Under the pieces are notes generated by a model that had not been told where the DNA came from, did not search any database, and was given only the letters and a program-made list of their open reading frames with translations. A stretch of 64,000 nucleotides of DNA from Arion vulgaris (taxonomy: Eukaryota; Mollusca; Gastropoda; Stylommatophora; Arionidae): assembly GCA_020796225.1 (NCBI GenBank), contig CM036775.1:62001-126000 (forward strand), read 5' to 3'. A program made the position numbers and the translations under genes. Below, in pieces: positions 55,362-64,000 of the stretch (the stretch's first letter is position 1; each line of letters opens with the position of its first letter).

Positions 55362-55525
55362 CCCGTGGCTCCATTCGTACCTTGTATCTACTGACCCCTA
55401 ACCGCCCCTGCTTCTGGGAAATGACACATCATGCGTCTTTTCCCCCACATTCTATGCTACACTGGAGGAACATATGTCCAGAGCTGGTCTCAGTCCTACT
55501 CCAAATCTTTTTAAGCCACCTTTTG
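55362..55525 (+). CDS. TBCCD1: TBCCD1 exon, one frameshift
   Basis: First frame: S-I-R-T-L-Y-L-L-T-P-N-R-P. Second frame from about 55,405: P-L-L-L-G-N-D-T-S-C-V-F-S-P-T-F-Y, then A-T-L-E-E-H-M-S-R-A-G-L-S-P-T-P-N. Together they match V-L-T-P-T-R-P-L-I-L-S-G-N and Y-P-M-L-E-D-H-M-A-R-T-G-L of the C-CAP domain. The break is at the cgcccctg run, so a single missing or extra C is the simplest cause. The exon start is uncertain. Confidence 0.75.
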
Positions 55526-55569
55526 GGTGGGGCACATTTATCAGTCTATTTTTATATATTTATACTTAG

Positions 55570-55635
55570 AATATCATGGAAGAGAAAAGAACAAATGCTT
55601 CTGTTCTGCAAAGCTTATACAAAGAGAGTTTTATT
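55570..55635 (+). mobile_element. Short LINE fragment
   Basis: agaatatcatgga-agagaaaagaacaaatgcttctgttctgca matches 20,482-20,525 closely. It follows the TBCCD1 exon directly. Confidence 0.6.
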
Positions 55636-55892
55636 AACCCCTTTGAACCCGGGCCCAATATTTTGGGGTTGAAAAGGTTCATACCCCCAGCCCGATATAT
55701 CGGGGCCCGAGAATAATTTTTCACATTTTTCTATTTGAAAATAAATTGTAGAAATGTGAGCAAACACAAACCCGTTTCATGGTTTTGGAATGGGGCAAGG
55801 GAAACCCCTCATAGGCAACCTATCTCATGGTTTAAACTAGCGAAAAAATCACTGGGGCTGAGATCTTCATTTTAAGAAAGAGACCGGAAAAA

Positions 55893-56121
55893 ACAACTAA
55901 TATAACTGTCACGTGTGTGTTGATGAGGTTTACATTTTGTAACTAATATGACTATCACGTGTGTGTTGACGAGGTTTACATTTTGTAACTAACTAATATA
56001 ACTGGGTCACGTGTGTGTTGACGAGGTTTACATTTTGTAAACTAACTAATATGACTACCACGTGTGTTGGACGAGGTTTTACTTGTAACTAACTAATATA
56101 ACTGTCACGTGTGTTGACGAA
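55893..56121. repeat. Array of about 50-bp units, each with cacgtg
   Basis: Five units of actaatatgactatcacgtg, tgtgttgacgaggtttacat and tttgtaact, length varying 44-54 bp. Each carries the palindrome cacgtg, a canonical E-box word. No evidence of function beyond the word itself. Confidence 0.85.
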
Positions 56122-56699
56122 GAATGAACATCTACGGACAGACAGGAAGAATGAACATCTACGGACAGACAGGAAGAATGAACATCTACGGACAGACAGG
56201 AAGAATGAACATCTACGGACAGACAGGAAGAATGAACATCTACGGACAGACAGGAAGAATGAACATCTACGGACAGACAGGAAGAATGAACATCTACGGA
56301 CAGACAGGAAGAATGAACATCTACGGACAGACAGGAAGAATGAACATCTACGGACAGACAGGAAGAATGAACATCTACGGACAGACAGGAAGAATGAACA
56401 TCTACGGACAGACAGGAAGAATGAACATCTACGGACAGACAGGAAGAATGAACATCTACGGACAGACAGGAAGAATGAAATATCTACGGACAGACAGGAA
56501 GAATGAACATCTACGGACAGACAGGAAGAATGAACATCTACGGACAGACAGGAAGAACAACAAATGAACATCTACGGATGACAGGAAGAAATGAACACTA
56601 CGGACAGACAGGAAGAATGAAGACCCATGGACAGACAGGAAGAATGAACATCTACGGACAGACAGGAAGAATGAACATCTACGGACAGACAGGAAGAAT
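56121..56699. repeat. 27-bp minisatellite, about 21 units
   Basis: Unit gaatgaacatctacggacag plus acaggaa. Nearly perfect to 56,550, then with small indels. The 27-bp period keeps several frames open (9-residue periods such as M-N-I-Y-G-Q-T-G-R); these are not genes. The array starts where the last unit of the previous array is cut off at gttgacga. Confidence 0.95.
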
Positions 56700-56769
56700 T
56701 GTTAGCGACACAAATCATAAACGCTACCCTGGATAAAACTAAAAATAGCTCTTACATATTCTTTTCTTT

Positions 56770-56965
56770 GTTTCTTTTTCGCTCCATAACGACCACTCTC
56801 TATCATTTGTATGTGATCTGAGCCTAAGAGCGATTAACGATGTGCCAGTTATGCGCCTACCAATAGGCCAGCTAATCCTATTTCTGCGATGCTTTTTATT
56901 TACTAGGTAACTTCCTCGACCTGACCACTACATCAGTCGCCTCTTACGACATGCCTTGAAGGTCC
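56770..56965 (-). mobile_element. SINE-3
   Basis: Minus strand: ggcatgtcgtaagaggcgac core, tagtaaataaaaagcatcgc, ttggtaggcgcataactggc, gatcacatacaaatgat and an end before gaaaaagaaacaaag. The head is truncated. Confidence 0.75.
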
Positions 56966-56999
56966 TTAATCCCTAAACAACACACACATTTCCTGGCCG

Positions 57000-57440
57000 A
57001 AGCCCGCAAAATTATGCCTAAAGTTCAAAAGCCAAAGCGTCTCATGAAACAAACTTGTCCTCCCTCGCAGGGAACCGTTGCTGTTTGTAGTTTATGGTGG
57101 TTGGGGGCAACCAAAGGTGGAGCAAACCAAAAAAATCTGAACGAACGAAAAACCAAGGTGTTCATTAAAACGACCGGTTGTGGAAGACGGTCAAGGCCGT
57201 GGGAGGGCAGGCCGCCTAAGGGTCGCTGCCTGGAAAGAAAATGGCAACTCACTGCCTTGGTGGATTTGGCTGAGACAGTCGAAGGCTAACGGAGAGCGTA
57301 CCCAGTAAACGTTGTTTGAAATCTGATGCACGCCCGAAAGATAAGCACCAGTGCTCAAAACGGCACTAAAAGTGTAACGTAGCTACCCATGCTAAGGCTG
57401 CATGGACCAATTTTTATCATGAATATGTCTTTTAATAATG
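57000..57440 (+). mobile_element. LINE-J leader region
   Basis: Begins near ccgaagcccgcaaaattatg, a word also found on the minus strand at about 61,285. It contains a 91-codon frame (57,014-57,289) rich in K, G and W with no recognisable domain. It could be the remains of ORF1 or an untranslated leader. It is continuous with the endonuclease ORF downstream. Confidence 0.55.
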
Positions 57441-58390
57441 AATCTCGATATGGTTTCTACGCCTGAGAAGACCCGCCGGGCAGGACGAGTGTCGGGCCCC
57501 ATGCCTCGAAGGGGCCCGTTTTTGCTACCGACGGTCCCCGCCCTCCAACTCGGCACAGCAGCGAACGAGGTAACCGGGTTAAAGTTACTGGTTCGATACG
57601 GTAGAGATTGGCCATCAAAATTAAATATCACCCAATGGAATGCGGAAGGTATCCATTACAAGAAGCAAGCACTCGCAATAAGACTTGCAGAAGACGATAT
57701 AGATGTTTCGTGCATACAGGAAACGCATCTAAATACCAAGCACAGATTCGAGATTAAAAGTTACCAAACCTTCAGAACAGATAGAGAAGGGCACAAGGGT
57801 GGAGTCCTCAACCTAGTTAGAAATGGCATTCCAACCAAGCAGATGGAAGGAACAAATGGAAGCGCCGGCGCAGTAGAGATCATAGGCGTTCAAATCACGT
57901 GTGCACTGACATACAGATTCTTCTGTATAACCTTTACTGTCAAAGTTACACCCTGCTGTCACTCAGAAACAATGAATATCAGTGACACTTCATGCATTGT
58001 GGTCGGCGATTTCAATAGCCACTCTGAGAGATGGGGCTACCCCGAAACAAACAGCAGAGGCGTAGAGGTAGAAGACTGGGAGATAGAGAACAACCTGTTC
58101 CTTATCAATGCCGCAGACGATCCACCAACCTTCTACTCGAGAACGTGGCATACAACGAGTACCCCGGACTTGGCCTTCCCAACAAGCGACCTATCCACCA
58201 AAATGCTCCTTACGGTTACCCAGCAACTAGGAGACAGTGACCATAGACCTGTCAAACTGAAAATAAACCTCAATTTCGTACCAGAGCCTAAAATGTGGTT
58301 GCCACGGTGGAACTATAAGAGAGCAAATTGGAAGCAGTATGGGGCACTGACTGATGCAAATGTTGAACGAATCAACATGCATGAATAGAA
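57440..58390 (+). mobile_element. LINE-J endonuclease domain, intact frame
   Basis: A 316-codon frame. APE-type endonuclease motifs in order: I-T-Q-W-N-A-E-G (asparagine), C-I-Q-E-T-H-L (glutamate), V-V-G-D-F-N-S-H-S-E-R-W-G, and D-S-D-H-R-P-V (final Asp-His). The catalytic set is complete. Residues before about 60 are non-conserved. The domain would nick the target DNA to prime reverse transcription. Confidence 0.9.
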
Positions 58391-59810
58391 AAACATGCAA
58401 TCGTCAAGGAACTGTCACAACAATCCTGAAAGCGCACAGGGAACCATCCCTAGAGGAGCACGAAAGGATTACAAGCCATACTGGACAGCAGAGGTTCAGA
58501 AGCTTGAAAAGACCTTGAGAAGACAAGGAGTGAGGCAGAACAGGCACAGTCGGTGGCAGCAATACTGCCTGCAAGCGAGCAGCAAAATACAGAAGGGAGG
58601 TCAAACAGGCGGAGCGACAGAGTTGGGTTAAAACAACCGAATCTCTGAACCTCGATAGGGACGGCCATAAACTGTGGAAGCTTGCCAAAGCGCTAAATGA
58701 TGAAAACACCAGCAGACCACAAATGTCATCGACAAGAAAAGAAGATGTCCTGGTGAGGAAGCAGCAAACATTCTAATGCAAAAATATCCCGAAGTCAGCA
58801 GGTAAGCATAGAAAAGGGAAAAAAGTCGATGCCCCCAAAGAGAAAGCACGGGCTCTACAAGGCGAGCCAAGAAAAGTCGATAGTCACCTAACGGACATAT
58901 TCACCAGTAACGAGTAGGAACAGACTTTAAGGGACCTGAAACTCAGAAAGTCGCAGGGCAAAGATGGGATTGCCAATGAGATGCTTAAAAACTTGGGTAA
59001 CAGAGCAAATGCCGCTCTATTGTCCGTTCTCAACATGTCGTGGAGAACAGGCATAGTACCACAAGAATGGAAAGAAGCAATCATTGTACCCATCCTAAAA
59101 CCAGGCAAAAACAAACTCGACCCAGCGAGTTACAGACCAATAAGCCTCCTAAGCTGCACGGGCAGCATGGAATGTATGGTGAACAAACGGTTATCTTGGC
59201 ACCTGAAAGCAAAGGGCTGCTTATGGCACAACAAGGAGGTTTTCGGAGATACAGATCCACAGAGGATCAAGTAACATACATTGTCCAGGAAATCGAGGAT
59301 GGTTTCCAAGAAAAGAAACAGATACTGGCGGTCTTGGTAGATATGGAGAAGGCGTTGGACACAGTCTGGAAAGGACTAAGGTTGAAACTCCTCACCCGCG
59401 GCGTAAAGGAAGAATGTACAATTGGCTTGATAGATACCTAGAGAACAGAACAGAAAGAGTTCAGGAAAAAGGGGTACAAAAGCATGAAGTCAATACTGGA
59501 GCAAGGAGTCCCCCAAGGAGGAGTGCTCTCACCGACTCTTTTCTAATCTTCGTCAATGACATTGCAACATGCCTCCCAGAACAGTACACTCGCCATGTAT
59601 GCCGACGACTTGGCAATATGGGCGCGAAAGAGTCAATGCCCACAGCAGAAAATCGACTGCAAGCTACGTTAAATAACCTTAAAGTGTGGTCAGCAAAGTG
59701 GAATATGAAAATAAATCCTTCAAAGACGACTTACACTGTGTTCTCCCAGAACAACAAGGATTACAAGATAACGCTTAAAGTCAATGGGCAGAACCTTCCG
59801 GAATGACAAC
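58391..59810 (+). mobile_element. LINE-J reverse transcriptase, frame-broken
   Basis: In three frames: K-L-R-K-S-Q-G-K-D-G-I, S-Y-R-P-I-S-L-L-S-C, F-R-R-Y-R-S-T-E-D-Q-V-T-Y, L-V-D-M-E-K-A-L-D-T-V-W (motif A), F-V-N-D-I-A, and Y-A-D-D at about 59,599 in a different frame. A shift at 59,211-59,217 is shared with the other copy; further breaks (near 59,410 and around Y-A-D-D) are private. Jockey-like by motif spelling. Confidence 0.85.
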
Positions 59811-61225
59811 CCAACGTACCTAGGAGTCACACTCGACAGAAAGCTGACTTGCGCACCCAGATCGAAAATGCTACAGCAAAAGCAAGCCATAGGCTCACAA
59901 TGATGCGTAAACTCGCAGGTTCCACGTGGGAGCAAACGCCAGAATTCTCAAGACACTTTACTCTGGTAGAGTGCGACCGATCCTAGAGTACGGTATGGCA
60001 GCTTGGAGCAATGCATCTAACAAGCAATTTGAAAAAGTGAGCAATAGTCAGAGCCGTGCAATGCGTATCATCACTGGAGCCATGAAGTCCACGCCCTTCA
60101 AGGCAATGGAGACAATCACCAGCATCCAACAAATGACTGACCGAAGTGACAAAAAGTAGTAGTACTTGCAGAAAAACTCAAACGGCTCGAATCTCATCCA
60201 ATGCATGAAAGAATGTATGAATTCTGAAAGAGGAGAATACAGAGATCTAACTTTTTTAAAATCTCCTAAGGCACTGACTGCAGACCATCCAGTCTTTTCC
60301 AAATGCAAAGTCAAACTAATCCCGGCAATCGACAAGTGGCCGCAATGGAAAACCTAAATGCCAGAACTAAGAGAATCAATCCAGGCATACTGAACAAAGG
60401 GACAAAACCTCCAAAAAAAAATTGCAACAGAAAGTACATGAATCAAGACCCCGAAATGAGTGGACGCACGTCTACACGGACAGTTCGGCAATAACGCAAT
60501 AAGCGATGGCGGAGAGGAATAGTGCTTAAAATATCAAAGAAGTCACGGTCGAAAGCGATTGCAACTGGCAATACTCGAATAACTACCGAGCAGGCAGAGG
60601 CAATCAAGAGGCGGCCGAAATGATCTTGGAGAAGAACACTACACGCACAGGTCGTGATATTCACCGATGATCTATCGGTCATCGGCACTCAAATGCGTTA
60701 GCAAAACTGAGATGAATGATCAAATGTCCCTCGCTGAACTAACGAGTTCACTCAAACGCACAGTCATCCAGTGGATACCGTCACACTGCAACGTTAGGGA
60801 AACGAACGCCGACAAGCTAGCCAAAGAGGGCGGGCGATCACCTCAGACTGATCTCGAGATCAGTTATGAGGGAAGTCAAAACAACCATCGGTTCGCACTA
60901 TAGAGCAAATGGGCAAAAGACCACCCTCAGTACACAGAACTGACGATACTATGATCTCTCTCGAAGTGAACAAGTTGCCATATTTCGCCTCCGTACCAGA
61001 CCAACAATCAAGTCCACATGTTCCATAAATTTAAAATTGGCACAACTAGCCTGTGCCCCTGCAAAATGGCAGACATGACGGCAGAACATCTTGCAAGACT
61101 GTTAGCAGGTAAAGGAAAGAGTCAGGCTTACAACACAGAGCTTCGCGAAAAGCTGTACGGAGGAACGGAGTCCCTTAAAATCACAGTAAAATTCATGATA
61201 AAAATTGGTTCATCAGTCTAGGCCG
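59810..61225 (+). mobile_element. LINE-J thumb, RNase H and C-terminal end
   Basis: Y-L-G-V-T-L-D type region at 59,815 (broken), then V-R-P-I-L-E-Y-G-M-A-A-W-S-N-A, an RNase H domain (V-Y-T-D-S-S-A in place of D-G-S; V-I-Q-W-I-P-S-H-C-N-V-R-E-T-N-A-D-K), and the end M-F-H-K-F-K-I-G-T-T-S-L-C-P-C to I-G-S-S-V. Several frameshifts. The terminus after the stop is aacgcaaaggagaagaagtt. Confidence 0.85.
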
Positions 61226-61500
61226 GGAACGCAAAGGAGAAGAAGTTCCTTTTGAACATGGGCTTATTTTGCGGGCTTCGGCCTGAAATTTTGCGATTGT
61301 TCAGGGATTTCCAGCCCATGCATTGCTTTTCTGAGTTCACACTGCCAACACTGATATTTTCGCGGACGCTCGCAAGCTGCTGTTTCGTGCTTTTGAACTT
61401 GGGCATATTTTAGCGGACATCGGCCAGGAGATGCGTGCTTTGTTCAGGGATTTTCGGCCACTGCACTGCTTTTTCGTGTTTGCACTTCTACCTTACTTGT
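61225..61500 (-). mobile_element. LINE-J leader units, antisense
   Basis: The minus strand has two related units: ggccgatgtccgctaaaata, and ggccgaagcccgcaaaataa. Each is followed by a tgttcaaaag or agttcaaaag word. The start of the long copy near 57,000 uses the same words. This looks like the 5' repeat units of another copy, with its coding part missing. Confidence 0.55.
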
Positions 61501-61664
61501 AGGTCTCCCGATCCCTGACGCTTAGCAGACCGGAACCTAAGTCTGTTTCCAGGGTCACCACGTGGAGGTTGGGCAGGGTCTTGGTTAGCGCGCCCCTTCG
61601 CTAACCGTGGCTTTTGTTACCGCCATGACCACCAGCCTTTGAACCCACAAGCTAAATCTTCTTC
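61500..61664 (-). repeat. Repeat segment between the two LINE-J copies
   Basis: Contains taagtctgtttccagggtca and acgtggaggttgggcagg, similar to 29,852-29,900. Likely a LINE leader fragment. Confidence 0.4.
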
Positions 61665-64000
61665 TTTGCGTTCCCCGCCTAGCCTGATGAACCAACTTTT
61701 ATCATGAATTTTACTGTTGTTTTTAGGGACTCCGTTCCTCCGTACAGCTTTTCGCGAAGCTCTGTGTGTTGTGGCCATGACTCTTTCCTTATACCTGCTA
61801 AACGTTGACAATCTTGCAAGACATGTTCTGCCGTCATGTTTGCCATTTTGCTCGGGCACAGGCTAGTTGTGCCAATTTTAAATTTATGGAACATGTGGGA
61901 TCTGAGCTTGTTGTGTCCGGTACGGAGGCGAAATATGGCAACTTGTTCACTGCGGGAGAGACCATAGTATCCGTCACTGTCTGTGTACTGAGAGTGGTCT
62001 TTTGCCCATTTGCTTCTATAGTGCGAACTGATGGTTGTTTTGACTTCCTCATAACTGATCTCGAGATCAGTCTGAGTAGTCTCCCGTCCTCTTTGGCTAG
62101 CTTGTCGGCTGCTTCGTTTCCCTAACGTTGCAGTGTGACGGTATCCACTGGATGACGGTGCGTTCGAGTGAACTCGTTAGTTCAGCGAGGATGTTTGAGC
62201 TCATTCATCTCAGTTTTGCCCACGCATTTGAGTGCCGTGATGACCGATAGAGCATCGGTGAATATCAAGACCTTGTTGCGTGTAGTGCTTCTTCTCTCCA
62301 AGATCATTTCGGCCACCTCTTTGATTGCCTCTGCCTCTGCTCGGTAGTTATTTGAGTATTTGCCTGGGGCAATCGCTTTCTTGACCGTGACTTTCTTTGA
62401 GATTTTAAGCACTATTCCTCCTCCGCCATCGCTTATTGCGTTATTGGCCGATCCGTCCGTGTATACGTGCGTCCACTCATTTTCAGGGTACTCTGATTCT
62501 ATGTACTCTTCTGTTGCGATTTTTCTGTCGAGGTTTGTTTGGACCCTTTTGTTCAGTATGCCTGGGATTGATTCCCTTAGTTCTGACATTTTGGTTTTCC
62601 ATGGCGGGCACTTGTCGTTTGCCGGGATTGGTTTGGCTGTGCATTTGGAAAGGACTGGATGGTCTATGGTCAGTGCCTTAGAGATTCTAACGAAGTTAGA
62701 TCTCTGTATTCTCCACTTTCCGAATTCATACATTCTTTCATGCATTGGATGAGATTCGAGCCGTTTGAGTTTTTCCGCAAGTACTACTACTTTTTTGTCA
62801 CTTCGATCAGTCATTGGTTGGATGCCGGTGATTGTCTCCATCGCCTTGATGGGCGTGGACTTCATGGCTCCAGTGATAATGCGTAAAGCCCGGTTTTGAC
62901 TGCTGCTCACTTTTGCGAATTGCTTGTTGATGCATTGCTCCAAGCTGCCATACCGTACTCTAGGACCGGTCGCACTCTACCAGAGTAAAGTGTCTTGAGA
63001 ATTCTGCTGTTTGCTCCCCATGTGGAACCTGCGAGTTTACGCATCATTGTTAGCCTGTGTCTCGCTTTTGCCGTAGCAATTTCGATCTGGGTGCACCAAG
63101 TCAGCTTTCTGTCGAGTGTGACTCCTAGGTACGTTGGGGTTTTATTCTCTGGAAGGCTCTGCCCATTGACTTTAAGCGTTATCTTGTAATTCTTGTTGTT
63201 CTGGGAGAACACAGTGTAAGTCGTCTTTGAAGGATTTATTTTCATATTCCACTTTGCTGACCACACTTCAAGATTATTTAACGTAGCTTGCAGTCGATTT
63301 TCTGCTGTTGGCATTGACTCTTCTCTCGCCCATATTGCCAGATCGTCGGCATACATGGCAGAGTGTACTCGTTCTGGGAGGCATGTTGCAATGTCATTGA
63401 CGAAGATTAGAAAGAGAGTCGGTGAGAGCACTCCTCCTTGGGGACTCCTTGCTCCAGTGTGGCCTTCATGCTTTGTACCCTGAACCTGAATGCTTGCTGT
63501 TCTGTTCTCTAGGTATCTATCAAAGCCATTTGCACATTCTTCTCTTTACGCCGAGGGTGAGGAGTTTCAACCTTAATCCTTCTTTCCAGACTGTGTCCAA
63601 CGCCTTCTCCATATCTACCAACACCACCAGTGTCTGTTTCTTTTCTTGGAAACCATCCTCGATTTCCTGGACAATGTACGTTACTTGATCCTCTGTGGAT
63701 CTGTATCTCCGAAAGCCTCCTTGTTGTGCCATAAGCAGCCCTTTGCTTTCAGGTGCCAAGATAACCGTTTGTTCACCATGCGTCCCATAAGCTTGCCCGT
63801 GCAGCTTAGGAGGCTTATTGGTCTGTAACTCGCTGGGTCGAGTTTATTTTTGCCTGGTTTTGGGATGGGTACCATGATTGCTTCTTTCCATTCTTGTAGT
63901 ACTATGCCTGTTTTCCACGACATGTTGAGAACGGACAGTAGAGCGGCCTTTGCTCTGTTACCCAAGTTTTTAAGCATGTCGTTGGTAATCCCATCTTTAC
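61665..64000 (-). mobile_element. LINE-J second copy: RT, RNase H, C-terminal end
   Basis: Minus strand from the window edge: K-N-L-G-N-R-A-K-A-A-L-L, S-Y-R-P-I-S-L-L-S-C, F-R-R-Y-R-S-T-E-D-Q, then a 174-codon frame with S-P-T-L-F-L-I-F-V-N-D and M-Y-A-D-D-L-A-I-W, and a 253-codon frame with an RNase H domain (V-Y-T-D-G-S-A, N-Y-R-A-E-A-E-A-I, I-F-T-D-A-L-S-V). It ends K-V-G-S-S-G and aacgcaaagaagaagattta. Better preserved than the + copy, with shared and private frame breaks. The endonuclease part would lie beyond 64,000. Confidence 0.9.

Larger units (their letters stand above)
28743..55525 (+). other. TBCCD1: TBCCD1 gene locus (incomplete)
   Basis: TBCCD1 is a relative of tubulin cofactor C and RP2. 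In animals and protists it sits at centrosomes, basal bodies or centrioles and governs their position and Golgi organisation (family knowledge). Eight exon segments in the right order match it from the region before the C-CAP domain (28,743, 31,453, 35,934, 37,145, 39,550) into the C-CAP beta-helix (44,979, 50,600, 53,251, 55,362), counting nine blocks with the weak one at 35,934. Introns of 1 to 6 kb are transposon-filled. The N-terminal and last exons are not seen. Frame breaks cluster in the low-quality block after 41 kb. Confidence 0.8.
41200..55870. other. Low-quality consensus block
   Basis: Runs of four or more identical bases, mainly G, C and T, replace expected words in repeats that are clean elsewhere, for example near 42,440-42,540, 48,090-48,120 and 50,200-50,290. 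Cleaner islands occur at 44,160-44,560, 44,950-45,280 and 50,530-51,080. Every long coding element here is frame-broken. I infer uncorrected read errors. Confidence 0.6.

Noticed and set aside
53251..55525. TBCCD1 as a pseudogene, based on its frameshifts
   Set aside because: The breaks are limited to the noisy block and lie mostly at homopolymers, while exons outside it mostly join in frame. Not excluded until re-sequenced.
56089..56571. Frames of 131 to 160 codons in three frames
   Set aside because: Products of the 27-bp array.
57014..57289. 91-codon frame as a separate host gene
   Set aside because: The sequence recurs as LINE-J leader fragments at 1,420, 11,260 and 61,225, so it belongs to the transposon.

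Overview
The window is eukaryotic, intron-bearing and very repeat-rich. The mix of RNase H-encoding LINEs, RTE-type LINE ends and tRNA-derived or composite SINEs fits a mollusc, most likely a gastropod. The taxon is inferred from repeat style, not from a marker gene. There are no operons, rRNA genes, convincing tRNA genes or CRISPR arrays.

Host genes. The best-supported gene is TBCCD1 (TBCC domain-containing protein 1) on the + strand, recognised from eight small exons between 28,743 and about 55,525, with introns full of transposons. The N-terminal exons were not found, and the last C-terminal exons are probably beyond 64,000. Three in-phase exon candidates of an unidentified + strand gene lie upstream (20,993-24,750). 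Two more unidentified coding-like segments lie at 5,640-5,733 and 7,336-7,642.

Repeat families (working names used below). LINE-J: endonuclease, RT and RNase H; long copies 57.0-61.2 kb (+) and 61.7-64.0 kb (-), plus 5' fragments. LINE-K: same domain plan; 46.3-50.5 kb (-) and a 3' end at 2.3-2.7 kb. LINE-I: RNase H, 16.0-17.4, 25.7-27.1 and 52.0-52.6 kb. RTE-A, RTE-B (ACTA-repeat tail) and RTE-C: mostly 3' ends. SINE-1, SINE-5 and SINE-8: tRNA-derived with A and B boxes. SINE-2, SINE-3, SINE-4 and SINE-7: composite elements sharing a head/core module; the tails that can be seen are GAA repeats. SINE-6: a short dispersed repeat. Target-site duplications (TSDs) are visible around several copies.

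Tandem arrays. GTGA tract and relatives (8.05-8.85 kb), 45-bp array (11.63-13.49 kb), 30-bp array (22.65-24.13 kb), 24-bp pyrimidine array just inside a TBCCD1 intron (28.83-29.76 kb), about 54-bp array (30.65-31.0 kb), E-box array of about 50-bp units followed by a 27-bp array (55.89-56.70 kb). Two smaller arrays grew from sequence inside transposons.

Assembly quality. From about 41.2 to 55.9 kb the sequence carries many spurious-looking homopolymer runs. TBCCD1 exons and LINE domains there are still readable but frame-broken, which points to poor consensus more than to gene decay.
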